Shown here: piece by piece, positions 1 through 9,850 of the stretch
Position numbering within the stretch: position 1 is the first letter of the stretch
Layout of the letters: each line of letters opens with the position of its first letter
NCBI GenBank assembly: GCA_963575745.1
Contig: CAUYUJ010016486.1
Span: forward strand, 80,001-103,295
DNA length: 23,295 nucleotides
From: Prorocentrum cordatum
Lineage: Eukaryota > Sar > Dinophyceae > Prorocentrales > Prorocentraceae
Direction: 5' to 3'
Translations under genes and position numbers: made by a program
The notes under the pieces: model-generated
The model's database searches: none
The model's input: only the letters and a program-made list of their open reading frames with translations
Told to the model about the DNA's origin: nothing

Positions 1-12
1 GAACAAAAAACA

Positions 13-178
13 GCATGAACATACACTTTTGGCGCTCCGCGCAGACTTCTTGGATCTGTGCTTGGACCCCCCCAGCGGCGCCTCTGGCGCCGCCCCTGGC
101 GCGCTCCGCGCGCCAGGGAGGGGGGTCCAGCGCAGATCCAAGAAATCCGCGCGGGCCTTCCAAAGTTTATGTTTATGC
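13..178. repeat. GC-rich foldback (inverted-repeat) element, copy 1
   Basis: The two ends form a long imperfect inverted repeat of about 60 nt per arm (13-74 against 118-178). The outer part of both arms reads GCATRAACATA, and further in they share TTCTTGGATCTG and a run of GGACCCCCC. The loop (75-117) is itself palindromic and rich in GGCGCC and GGCGCGC. A diverged relative lies in the opposite sense at 17591-17710, so this is a dispersed family and not a chance hairpin. There is no transposase frame, so it looks like a non-autonomous foldback or MITE-type element. The frames open across it are by-products of high GC. Confidence 0.7.
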
Positions 179-312
179 CGTCGCTCCGTCCGCCCCTCTT
201 TCGGCCGCACCCTCTCCCCGCTCCTCCTCTTGCACGGTGGCACAATTCGCTCGAACGGTATCCTCGTTTAGGCATCCCATCGCCAGTGCGGAACGTCCCC
301 TGCCTTCTCTGG
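179..312. other. Unassigned spacer between two foldback elements
   Basis: Pyrimidine-rich, non-repetitive sequence. I see no supported gene, RNA or repeat in it. Confidence 0.5.
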
Positions 313-482
313 TTTTCTTAATAAGCGTGGGTGGGTACCCCCCCCCCGACAGGAGTCAACCTCGCCTCGTCGTCGCGCCGCTACGGGGGTCGGAGCGCCT
401 TTGGCGCGCGGTGGCTGCCCGCGACGGGGGTCGATGTGGAACTGTCGGCGGGGGTGAAGCCCCCCCGACGCTTATTTAGAAA
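313..482. repeat. Foldback element with TTTCTWAATAAGCG ends
   Basis: Left arm 313-360 and right arm 437-482 are reverse complements with a few mismatches. Both ends read TTTCTTAATAAGCG or TTTCTAAATAAGCG, followed by a C-run, then CCGACAG and a GTC-rich stretch. The roughly 75-nt centre is GC-rich and contains GGAGCGCCTTTGGCGCGCGG, which can fold again. There is no coding capacity. It is probably a second non-autonomous inverted-repeat element; no other copy is visible in the window. Confidence 0.65.
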
Positions 483-751
483 TTCGGAGTAGCTGCCGAC
501 GTAAAAAGTGTTTATGCCGGTTATTCTTCCTCTATGAGGGCCATGGTGCCGCCGAGCACCAGCGCGGGCGGGACCGCTCGTGCCCGCCTGCGCGCGGGTT
601 CGGCCGGGCAAGCGGCTCGAGCAGCAGGAGCCGCAGGAGGCGCCGGGCGGGGTGAGCGCAGCTCGGTGGCAGCCTGGCGGAGGCGGCGGAGCTGGCAGGA
701 CCCGAGGACAGGGCTGGATCTAAAAGCTGTTTTGTTGGACTTGGGCTGTGT
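483..751. other. GC-rich unassigned sequence
   Basis: GC-rich stretch (GCCGG, GCGCGGG and CAGGAG runs) with open frames on both strands and no recognisable protein motif. The overlapping open frames on opposite strands are what random high-GC DNA gives. No gene is supported. Confidence 0.4.
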
Positions 752-811
752 TTTGTTTTTCGTTTTGGCAGGGCGGTACAGGAGAACAGGTAGAGCAAAA
801 CGAAAAACAAA
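752..811. repeat. Perfect 16-bp inverted repeat (hairpin)
   Basis: TTTGTTTTTCGTTTTG (752-767) is exactly repeated as its reverse complement at 796-811, leaving a 28-nt loop. The stem is AT-rich in GC-rich surroundings, and an A-rich tail (AACGAACGCAAAACGAAA) follows it. It may be the remnant of another small inverted-repeat element, or simply a hairpin. Confidence 0.6.
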
Positions 812-860
812 CGAACGCAAAACGAAATGCAACGTTTAGGTCCAGCTCTGCCTGAGGACG

Positions 861-915
861 CTCTAGTGCGATTCAGTGGGATGCTCTCGCACGCAGCGGG
901 CAGGTGCAGGAGAAG
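861..915 (+). repeat. Direct repeat, copy 1 (CTCTAGTGCGATTCAG family)
   Basis: CTCTAGTGCGATTCAG at 861-876 is followed by GTGGGATGCTCTCGCACGCA, then GCGGGCAGGTGCAGGAGAAG. The same 16-mer recurs at 1098-1113 and 1322-1337, and the longer block recurs with copy 3. Confidence 0.75.
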
Positions 916-1097
916 CAGTTGAGGAAAAGGTAACCATATCGCTACCCTTCGCCTGTTTTCCTTTTTCTGGGGGCCTCCTGGGAGGCCCTCGTCGCCACCG
1001 CTGGATTCGCCTTGAAGTTCTGGTCAGAACGCACCCCTGGAGAGGTCCTAGGAGTAGTGGTATCGGTACCTACCCGAGGACCAGGGACCTGAGGATG

Positions 1098-1131
1098 CTC
1101 TAGTGCGATTCAGAGTGGTTAGGTAGCAAAT
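1098..1131 (+). repeat. Direct repeat, copy 2 (truncated)
   Basis: CTCTAGTGCGATTCAGAGTGG resumes the repeat but departs from the other copies after about 21 nt. The TIR element at 1132-1308 begins just downstream. The sequence ahead of it (GGACCTGAGGATG) also resembles what precedes copy 1 (TGCCTGAGGACG), so the shared block starts a little earlier than the 16-mer. Confidence 0.65.
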
Positions 1132-1308
1132 CATGGGAGCCTGGTGTACCCTTGTGATTCCGTCTTTAGCGTCGATCAGCATCGATTAGCGTTTGGGAGT
1201 CGATGAGATAGCGCCTGTTTAGCGTCGGTTAGCGTCGATTAGCGTCGATCTAGCGTCGATTAGCGTCGATTCGCAAGAGCCGACCAGATGGTAATGGAGG
1301 CTCCCATG
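1132..1308 (+). mobile_element. Short TIR element with CATGGGAGCC ends, copy 1
   Basis: The ends are a perfect 10-bp terminal inverted repeat: CATGGGAGCC (1132-1141) and GGCTCCCATG (1299-1308). The interior carries several copies of TAGCGTCGATT and close variants (about 1167-1271), plus the landmarks GGTGTACCCT near the left end and GAGCCGACCAGATGG near the right. A second copy at 17183-17567 keeps the same order of landmarks. The element is 177 bp with no coding capacity, as expected of a MITE-like non-autonomous element. No convincing target-site duplication is visible. Confidence 0.75.
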
Positions 1309-1321
1309 AGTTGCCACCGAA

Positions 1322-1376
1322 CTCTAGTGCGATTCAGTGTGGTGCTCTCGCGCGCAGCGGGCAGGTGCAGGAGAAG
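1322..1376 (+). repeat. Direct repeat, copy 3
   Basis: CTCTAGTGCGATTCAG, then GTGTGGTGCTCTCGCGCGCA, then GCGGGCAGGTGCAGGAGAAG. It matches copy 1 (861-915) along its whole length with a handful of substitutions. Confidence 0.75.
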
Positions 1377-1765
1377 AGGCGGATCTGCAAGGCGCATGTG
1401 CAGGTGCAGGTCGTCCTTAGACCTCGTCCTGATTCTCGAGGCAGGAGATGGTGGTGAATGTCGAGGGCCTGTTGGCTTGGCTGTATTCGGCTTTCGATAC
1501 TAACCTGACGTGCCGTTCGGTGCCTGACGCTTCGACTCATGGGGATAAGGATGGGTAGTTCGACAACATTTCCGCACGCTGGTGCAGGCGCAGAGCTTGG
1601 AAGTGGTAATGGTACTTCGAGCAGAGCAGGAGGAGATCGACATGATGTACATGCAGCGGTCATAGAACGGCATTGGCAGGTCTGGCCTGCACGCCATCAC
1701 ATTAGTTTTTTTTCCTGCCGTTGAATAGAGTGCAGGCTAAGAGGGAGACGGAAAAGGCAATGTAA
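1377..1765. other. Unassigned unique sequence
   Basis: Mixed-composition sequence with only short open frames and no recognisable motif. I see no supported gene. Confidence 0.4.
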
Positions 1766-1904
1766 CATCACACACGCACATATATATACATATATGTATA
1801 TACACATATGTATATAGTTGTATAGCGATACTATACACACTTGTATGTTTGTATAACATGTGTATATGTACAGCGAGAGATATATAGACATAGAGGTATT
1901 GCAT
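1766..1904. repeat. Degenerate (CATATA)n-type repeat, left segment
   Basis: Alternating purine-pyrimidine AT/CA-rich repeat, continuous in style with the much longer tract at 2199-3782. The two are separated by the 14-bp minisatellite. Confidence 0.8.
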
Positions 1905-2198
1905 AGCTTACGCTACCTGGGCAACAGCACATAACTGACACGACATGTATCCTACCACTTAGCTTACACCACATACCTCACATCATATAGCTTGAACCAC
2001 GTAGCTTACACTGCATGGCATACATCGCACTGCTGACACCGACTAGCTCGTACCATACAGCTTGCACCACGTATCTTGCACCACACAGCTTGCACCACAC
2101 AGCGTGCACTGAATAGCCTGCACCGCATGGCGTACACCACATAGCTCGCTTCACACAACTTACAGCACATGTATCGCTGCACATATCTTATACCATTA
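1905..2198 (+). repeat. 14-bp minisatellite, 21 units, no indels
   Basis: The sequence divides exactly into 21 consecutive 14-mers. The consensus is close to AGCTTGCACCACAT, and the best-preserved units (2059-2100) read AGCTTGCACCACGT, ATCTTGCACCACAC and AGCTTGCACCACAC. Units differ by substitutions only: 294 nt is 21 times 14 with no gap needed. Units at the edges are more diverged than those in the middle. It sits inside the CATATA tract. The open frame on the minus strand here is a by-product. Confidence 0.85.
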
Positions 2199-3171
2199 AC
2201 ATACATGTACATATGTATGCACATGCATAAACATATACTTATACACATACATATGCATATACATACATATATATACACACGTACATAGATACACATGCAT
2301 ATGCATATACATATACATATCCATAATATACATACACAAATACACATGCACATGCACACACACATACACACGCATATACGTATACATATCCATTCCCATA
2401 TTCATAGACATGTACATTTACATATACATATACATATGCACATACACATGCATATACACATACATTTAAGTATACATGTCCATCTCCATACCCATAGACA
2501 TATACATTTACACATAGATATACACATCCATGTACATATACATATACATACACATATACATATGCATACCTATACATACACACATACATACACATAGACA
2601 TGCACATGCACATACACATATACATATACACATACATATACCCATACATATACATATACACATACATATGCATCCGCATCTACATGTACATCTACATCTA
2701 CATCTAGATATACATATACATAGACATATACATACACATACACATATACATATACACATACATACACATATACATGTACATATACATATACATATACATT
2801 TGCATATGCATATTCAACTACATTTACAAATACATATGCATATACATATACATGTACCTTTACCTCTTCCTTTACCTATACCGACATATATACGTATACA
2901 TATACCCATAACTATACCTATACCTATACATAAACGTATACATGGGCATTTACATTTACACATACATATGCATACACATGAACACATGCATAGGCATATA
3001 CATATACATATACATATACATATGCATATACATCTATTTACATATACACACAACTATATATGTACGTATACGTATACATATACATTCACACACACACACA
3101 CATTTACATACACATATACACATATATATACATACATATACATATACATGTACATATACATACACATACAC

Positions 3172-3246
<75 letters not shown>

Positions 3247-3385
3247 CATATACATATACAAATACATATGCATATACATATAATCATACATACACATATA
3301 TATATATATACATGTGAATATGAATATGCACTTACACATATACATATCTATACACATACAAATACATATACATATACACATATAC

Positions 3386-3417
<32 letters not shown>

Positions 3418-3748
3418 GCATATACATTTACATCTACATCTACATATACATATACAGTTACACATACATATACATATGCATACACCTATACATATACAAA
3501 TCCATATACATGAACATGTACATATACAACTACACATGCATATACATACACATATACATATACGTATACATATACATGTACACATACTTATACATATACA
3601 CCGACACATACATATACACGTACACACATACATACATACACACATATATATATACACATGCATACACACATACATACACATATACACATACACATATACA
3701 CATATACACGCACATATATATATATATGTATATATATACATATATTCG

Positions 3749-3781
<33 letters not shown>

Positions 3782-3782
3782 G
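2199..3782. repeat. Long degenerate (CATATA)n microsatellite
   Basis: About 1.6 kb of hexamer-like repeat built from CATATA, CATACA and CACATA with scattered substitutions. Nearly pure runs occur around 3170-3260. The right end (about 3715-3782) becomes almost pure TA. It is low complexity on both strands. The His/Ile/Tyr/Thr-rich and Met/Tyr/Val/Cys-rich open frames across it are repeat translations and not proteins. The strictly alternating purine-pyrimidine pattern could adopt unusual structures such as cruciforms or Z-like DNA. Confidence 0.95.
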
Positions 3783-4020
3783 CATTTATAGACTTTTGTT
3801 CCACGCAGCTCATACAACATCAGTGCAATGACCCAGTATTTTTGGATGGCCGACGTTCGAACGTATTTTGCCATCCGCTTGGGATGAACTGATTTTATTC
3901 ACTGATCTTGGCACATGCATCTAGTGGCCTTCGTTCCATCCCGCAACCGTGGCTGTGCCGTGGGTTAGAGGCTTCTTGGATGCGTGTAAGGGCCTGTGGG
4001 GATAAGGCCTCTTAGAAGCA
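3783..4020. other. Short unique island
   Basis: Non-repetitive mixed-composition sequence between the CATATA tract and the first CTTGG tract. It contains the palindromic GACGTTCGAACGT (3851-3863). No supported gene or RNA. Confidence 0.4.
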
Positions 4021-4320
4021 TGTTTTAGGTCTCTCGGGGCCTCTGGGGGGCCTCTCAAGGACTTCTTGGGGGCCTGCTGGCGGGACTCGTGGGTCCGCTT
4101 CGCTTTGGGCGGAGGGTTCGAAACGTCAGTTCGGGTTCACCCTCGCGAGCCCTTCTTGGGGCCCCCTTTCGCCACTCTTGGGGCGTCTTGGAGGTCTCTG
4201 GGGCGGTTTCGGGGCCTTTGCGAACGTCGTACCGTCTTAGAACCCTCCTGGGGGCGTCTTGGAGCGTCTTGGGGCGATCTTGGGGGTCTGTTCGACCCTC
4301 TTGGAGCGTTGGAACCCGAA
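4021..4320 (+). repeat. 10-11 bp CTTGGGGCC-type periodic tract 1
   Basis: A degenerate tandem repeat whose units start at CTTGG, CTTGA or CTGGG and recur about every 10 or 11 bp, clearest at 4175-4310 (CTTGGGGCGT, CTTGGAGGTCT, CTTGGAGCGT, CTTGGGGCGAT). It is broken near 4107-4145 by a short non-repeat core, CGAAACGTCAGTTCGGG, that resembles the core of tract 3. Proline/lysine/arginine-rich minus-strand frames here are translations of the repeat. Confidence 0.7.
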
Positions 4321-4457
4321 ACGGCGAGAACGGCACCATCCTTTAAACGTTTACGGGGAATCAGTGTTTTTCTCAGAGTAGGCTTGCCCTACAGGAGTCC
4401 TAGCTCAAACCCTACTGCTTGGTCCGTTGCCCCCCCTAATTCGTATGCCTCCCGCTA
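4321..4457. other. Unassigned spacer
   Basis: Short non-repetitive sequence between the CTTGG tract and the CCTATG microsatellite. Nothing supported. Confidence 0.4.
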
Positions 4458-4528
4458 ATTCCTATGGCTATTCCTATGCCTATGCCTATGCCTCCCCCTG
4501 ACTCCAATGCCTACGCCTATGCCTATGT

Positions 4529-4529
<1 letters not shown>
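4458..4529 (+). repeat. Degenerate (CCTATG)n microsatellite
   Basis: Repeats of CCTATG with variants (CCTACG, CCAATG), interrupted by CCTCCCCCTGACT near the middle. Confidence 0.85.
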
Positions 4530-4564
<35 letters not shown>

Positions 4565-4633
4565 GCGCTTGCGCGCTTGCACGCTTGTTTGCTTGCTTGC
4601 TTGCGCGCTTGCTTGCACGCTTGCTTGCTTGCT
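4530..4633 (+). repeat. (CTTG)n tetranucleotide microsatellite
   Basis: A run of GCTTGCTTGC units, with CGCGCTTG and CACGCTTG variants in the second half. Period 4. Confidence 0.95.
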
Positions 4634-4719
4634 GAGTTGCGGATTCCAAGCATGCTTGATTCCTCTGATTCTTTGATTTGAGTCGTCTAATCTATTTGGA
4701 GTCAACGCTGGCTGATATT

Positions 4720-4880
4720 GTCTCTTGGGTGGCTCCTCTTGTGGCCCTCTTTGGGCTTCTTGACGGTCTCTAGTACAGCCTTGAAACAACATTTGGCACT
4801 TTTGGGCCCTCTTGAATGTCACTTGGACCGTGCTTGGGGCCTCTGAGGTCCCTCGTGGACCGTCTCGTGCCCCCCTGGCC
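4720..4880 (+). repeat. CTTGG-type periodic tract 2 (degenerate)
   Basis: A weaker relative of the 10-11 bp CTTGG repeat, with units such as CTCTTGGGTGG, CTCTTGTGGCC and CTTGGGGCCTC. It has a non-repeat core near 4780-4800 (GAAACAACATTTGGCAC) that loosely resembles the cores of tracts 1 and 3. Confidence 0.5.
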
Positions 4881-5330
4881 TCAGGAAACGTCTCGCGGGG
4901 AGCCCTAGATAATATGGCAATATGGATTCCCAACCCTTGAAGCGTATTCACAAGCCCCAGTATTGATCGCTGGGGTCTCTTGATAATCTCGAGACACTCC
5001 ACTTCGTGCCTCGAGGCACGGTGGCTGACAGGACAGGTTGGGTCACTACGTCACTAGGCATTTCGCAATGAAGCCGCGACCCCAATTAGTCTTATGAGTC
5101 ATTGCCAGTGTGTCAGCTCAAGGTGGCAATCCGTCGTTGATCCTCTGGATCGCAACCGCTTCTCCAGAGTTCTGAGCGACCAATTGAGGGAGTTCGCTTA
5201 ATCCTGAATCCGTATTGAGGGTGGCTTCACCATTACGGCGTGTCTTGAGGCGTGCCCCGTTGGTCGCAATCGGAAGAGCCCTATCACTATTGGCTGTGGT
5301 CGGTCCTTTGTGGTTGCCGATCGGTCCCTG
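4881..5330. other. Unique mixed-composition sequence
   Basis: No repeat structure and no convincing open frame. It is among the less biased stretches of the first half and could hold intron or intergenic sequence. No gene is supported. Confidence 0.4.
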
Positions 5331-5336
5331 GTCGTT

Positions 5337-5373
<37 letters not shown>

Positions 5374-5375
5374 GT

Positions 5376-5413
<38 letters not shown>

Positions 5414-5474
5414 AGTCGTCGGAGGTGCCCTCGCCCCCGTCGTTGTCGTCGGTGCCCTCGCTCTCGCCCTCGTT

Positions 5475-5520
<46 letters not shown>

Positions 5521-5527
5521 GCCTCGT
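5331..5527 (+). repeat. (GTC)n trinucleotide microsatellite
   Basis: GTC/TCG repeat in two nearly pure runs (about 5334-5415 and 5475-5520) joined by a degenerate middle (GGAGGTGCCCTCGCCCCCG). It is open in all plus frames, giving poly-Val, poly-Ser or poly-Arg translations that should be ignored. Confidence 0.95.
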
Positions 5528-5689
5528 CTGGCTGCGATCGGTTGCGCTCGCGGGTCGAAGTCCGTGTCCCCTGGCGCGCCCCTTCTGCGTCTCCCCGCGG
5601 TGCGGCGGCTCAGGGCTGACGCACGCCCCCCGCGGCGCGCGGCGTGCGCGCTGCGGCGGCCATGGAGGCGCCGCGCCCACGGGGCAGGG
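5528..5689. other. GC-rich unassigned sequence
   Basis: Very GC-rich (CGCGGCGCGCGGCG) sequence between two microsatellites. Nothing recognisable. Confidence 0.4.
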
Positions 5690-5723
5690 ATGCTGCTGCT
5701 GCCGCTGCTGCTGCTGCTGCTTT
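5690..5723 (+). repeat. (CTG)n microsatellite
   Basis: About ten CTG units with one CCG interruption. Confidence 0.9.
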
Positions 5724-5827
5724 ACGCCGTGCTCGTGATGTTCGGGCCGATCACACGGTGACGAGCGTGTGTTTGCCGTCGCGCCGTTCCGGAAGGGGCA
5801 CGGCGAAGGCGAGAGACGAAGAGGACA

Positions 5828-5905
5828 CCGAGGAGGAGGAGGAGGAGGAGGAGGCGGAGGAGGAGGAGGAGGAGGAGGAGGAGGAGGAGGAGTAGGAGGA
5901 GGACG
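5828..5905 (+). repeat. (GAG)n polypurine microsatellite
   Basis: Nearly pure GAG/GGA run with single interruptions (GCG, TAG). This polypurine strand leads into the first satellite array. A similar purine-rich segment lies at 6720-6790. Confidence 0.95.
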
Positions 5906-5932
5906 AACGTGAGGGGGAGGGAAGAGAAGGAC

Positions 5933-6700
5933 TGGGACCTTCGGTTGAGCTGCTTACGAAACGTGTGAGGAGATTGCCGGCATGGGTGGCGGGGGCGCAT
6001 GCGAATTGCCCCAGCTGGGATCTTTGGTGGGACTCCCTTTGGGGCCACGAAACCTGTGAGTGGTGTGGGGAAATGGGTGGCGCGGACGCATGCAAACTGC
6101 GCCACTGGGACCTCCGGTGGGACTCACAATGGGGCCACGGCGCGTGTGAGGGGTGTGCCGAAATTAGTGGGTCGGACCGCAAGCGGGCTGCGCCACTGGG
6201 ACCTTCGGTGGAGCTCCTAGTGGGGCCACGAAGCATCTGAGGGGTGTACCGAAATTGTTGTGGGACCGCATGCGAACTGCACCACAGGGACCTTCGGTGA
6301 AGCTCCCAAAGGGGGCTCGAAACGTGTGAGGGGTGTTCCGGAAGGGGTGCAGGACCGCATGCGAATTGCACCACTGGGACCTTCGGTGAAGCTTCCTTTG
6401 CAGCCACGAGCCATGTGAGGGGTGTGCCGAAAGGGGTGCGGGACCGCATGCGAACTGCGCCACTGGGACCTTCGGTGGAGCTTCCTGTGGGGCCACAATG
6501 CGTGTGATGGGTGTGCCGTGGCGGGACCGCATGCGAACTGCGCCACTGGGACCTTCGGTGGAGCTCCCTGTGGGGCCACGAGACGTACGAGGGGTGTGCC
6601 CGAATGGGTGCAGGACCGCATGCGACATGCCCTACGGAGGCAGTCGGTGCAGCTCACTATGGGGCCACGAAGCGTGTGCGGGGTGCGCCCAAATTGACGT
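5933..6700 (-). repeat. 91-bp satellite array A (minus orientation, about 9 units)
   Basis: The repeat landmark GCATGCGAA or a variant recurs at about 5997, 6088, 6179, 6268, 6357, 6446, 6529 and 6618, spacing 91, 91, 89, 89, 89, 83 and 89. Each unit carries CACTGGGACCTTCGGTGGAGC, a GGGGCCACGA block and GTGTGAGGGGTGTGCCGAAA. The reverse complement of these landmarks matches the array at 9842-11700, so A is the same satellite in the opposite orientation, with more divergence and more indels. Open frames across it reflect stop-poor units. Confidence 0.9.
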
Positions 6701-6837
6701 GCGGAGGGCAGAGCTAGGAGTGGGAAGGGAGGAGGAGGAGGGAGGAGGAGGCATGATGATAATGGAGGATGGGGAGGAGGAAGGAACGCGGGGCTCTGTC
6801 TTTTCAAAACGAGGACCCAACACCACAGGATGGTCGG
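6697..6837 (-). repeat. Satellite boundary block, copy A
   Basis: This non-satellite block follows the last unit of array A. It has GTGCGGAGGGCAG, a purine-rich GGAGGA run, then GGAACGCGGGGC, then AAAACGAGGACCCAACACCAC and AGGATGGTCGG. The same landmarks appear in reverse complement at 9719-9850, ahead of array B. The block is therefore part of the repeated unit and marks a shared edge of the satellite. Confidence 0.8.
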
Positions 6838-6879
6838 GAAGAAACGGTCCACGCCTTGATACGGTCTGGCGCCAGGGGA

Positions 6880-8195
<1,316 letters not shown>

Positions 8196-8295
8196 NNNNN
8201 NNNNNNNNNNNNNNNNNNNNNNNNNNNNNNNNNNNNNNNNNNNNNNNNNNNNNNNNNNNNNNNNNNNNNNNNNNNNNNNNNNNNNNNNNNNNNNN
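8196..8295. other. Assembly gap (100 N)
   Basis: Exactly 100 ambiguous bases, a conventional placeholder for a gap of unknown size. It falls between the GAT array and a GAG array, so the real length here is unknown. Confidence 0.98.
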
Positions 8296-8640
8296 GAGGA
8301 GGGGAAACAGAGAAGGAGGAGGAGGATGCGGAGGAGGAGGAGGAGGATCAGGAGGAGGAGGAGCAGGGGAAACAGAGAAGGAGGAGGAGGACGCGGAGGA
8401 GGAGGAGGAGGAGGAGGAGGAGGAGGAGGAGGAGGAGGAACATAAATGATGAAGGAGGAGGAGGAGGGGGAGGAGGAGGAAGAGGAGGGGCAGGAGGTGG
8501 AGGAGGGAGCTGAGGAGAGACGAGCATGGGAGGGAGGTGGTGGAGAATGAGAACGAGGAGAAGGAGAAAGAGGAGTAGAGGGAAGAAAAGTGAGAAGATC
8601 AAGCGGAGAAAGAGAAGGATGAGGAGTATGCGCTGCAATA
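8296..8640 (+). repeat. (GAG)n-rich polypurine tract
   Basis: About 345 nt that is almost entirely purine on the plus strand. It includes a near-duplicate block carrying GGGGAAACAGAGAAGGAGG (about 8301 and 8368) and a pure GGA run at 8395-8438. Long polypurine mirror-like tracts can form triplex DNA. Open frames are low-complexity artefacts. Confidence 0.9.
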
Positions 8641-8870
8641 ATGGGCCTGCAGTGGCGGGGGAATGCTACGCTACGTCTCTACCGCTATTTGACCCAAGTG
8701 CGCATGCCTGTAATATCCCCAGCTTTGGCAGACGACAAAATACTTGTACAATCTATTGTCGCTGCTGTGCCAAATCATTCTCGGGATGCTGCGTGGTAGT
8801 GGAGCCAGCTCGACATGACTCGAGTGGTACCTGAACGCCACCTTGCCAGCGTCGTGGACAATAGGCCTCT
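8641..8870. other. Unique island
   Basis: Non-repetitive, balanced composition, with short open frames only. No supported gene. Confidence 0.4.
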
Positions 8871-9150
8871 TGGGTATCTTGGATTGGCCTGCTGGGGGCC
8901 TCTTGGAGGCCTCTTGAGTTTGGCTCTTGGAGGTCTCTTGGGGCCTGTGGAGTACTCTTGGGGGCCTCTGGGGGCCTCCTGGGAGCCTACTGGTAGTTTC
9001 GAGGACCATCTTGGGGGGAAGAGCACGACATTTCAGTTTAGGCTCCCCCTCTTTGGCCCCTGGCTGTCTTGGTGGCCTCTCTTGGGGACCTTGGGGGCCG
9101 TCTTGGAGGGACCCTGGAGGTCTCGTGGGCCGTCCTGGGTGCTCTCAGGA
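8871..9150 (+). repeat. 10-11 bp CTCTTGGGGGC periodic tract 3
   Basis: Consecutive units start CTCTTGG or CTCTGGG with lengths of mostly 10 or 11 (CTCTTGGAGGC, CTCTTGGAGGT, CTCTTGGGGC, CTGTGGAGTA, CTCTTGGGGGC, CTCTGGGGGC, CTCCTGGGAGC). A non-repeat core at about 9020-9060 carries CGACATTTCAGTTTAGG, which aligns with the core of tract 1 (CGAAACGTCAGTTCGGG). Repeat units resume after it. Orientation is the same as in the other tracts. Confidence 0.75.
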
Positions 9151-9159
9151 CCAAGAAGC

Positions 9160-9496
9160 CGATGAGGCCCAAGTCATCGAACAGCCGTAGGCTTTCAATG
9201 ATTTGTTTGCCTCTCGGGCCGACCCCCACGGCCTCCAGGACGGCCAAAATGGCCCCTCGACTGCACGTACGAGTGACCTTTCGCCGGAGTGACCTCTGGT
9301 GCGGGCCCATTGGGGTCCCTCGATCGCCGAGCGCGATGCGATAGTGGCGTCTTGCGCGCTTGCGTTTTGTCATTCCGCGGACCCCACAAGCCGCGCACCA
9401 AACGTCACTCTTGTCAGAGTCACTCTTGAGTGTAGCCGAGCCCCTGAGGACGGGCCCCGAAATGATCTTACTGCATGCTGGAAGTGTGGCTTCCAA
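9160..9496 (-). other. Weak coding-like segment, no family recognised
   Basis: Between the CTTGG tract and satellite array B is a non-repetitive stretch. A minus-strand frame reads through AILAVLEAVGVGPRGKQ and IIESLRLFDDLGLIGFL, a pattern of spaced hydrophobic residues more protein-like than the repeat translations around it. The plus strand is open across much of the same span, no start or splice signal is convincing, and the frame runs on into the CTTGG repeat. I recognise no domain. It could be an exon fragment, a decayed element or chance. Confidence 0.15.
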
Positions 9497-9718
9497 ACTG
9501 CGCTCCCGAGGCCACTGGAAAAGTCAGGCGGGGATCCCCAGGAGCGCCGAAAGGCACCCAGGGGCGCCCGAGGGGCGCCCGGTAATCCACGGACTGGGGC
9601 CCGTAGTCCTTCATGCAGAGAACTCGCCGAAGGGGCCTGAGGATATTCGACGCAGTTCCTGATTACGGCGCGACGGCAGGTTAGGGATTCACATGCTTTT
9701 TAAATTAAGCCATATTCG
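9497..9718. other. Unassigned sequence before satellite array B
   Basis: Non-repetitive GC-rich sequence that becomes AT-richer near 9690-9718 (TTTTTAAATTAAG). No supported gene. Confidence 0.4.
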
Positions 9719-9850
9719 CCGACCATCCTGTGGTTTTGGGTCCTCGTTTTGACGAGACAGCGCCCCGCGTTCCTCTCCTCCCCTCCCCCTCCTCCTGCTC
9801 CTCCTCGTCCCCCCTCCTCCCTCGTCCCATCCCTCCCCCTGCCCTCCGCA
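9719..9850 (+). repeat. Satellite boundary block, copy B
   Basis: Reverse-complement counterpart of 6697-6837: CCGACCATCCTGTGG, GGGTCCTCGTTTTGACGAG, GCCCCGCGTTCC, a CTCC polypyrimidine run, then CTGCCCTCCGCA, directly followed by the first satellite unit. Confidence 0.8.

Noticed and set aside
1132-1308. Target-site duplication at the CATGGGAGCC element copy 1
   Set aside because: The flanks (GCAAAT before, AGTTGC after) share no convincing direct repeat.
2006-3892. His/Ile-rich and Tyr/Val/Cys-rich frames up to 327 codons
   Set aside because: Translations of the CATATA repeat on both strands; no independent coding evidence.
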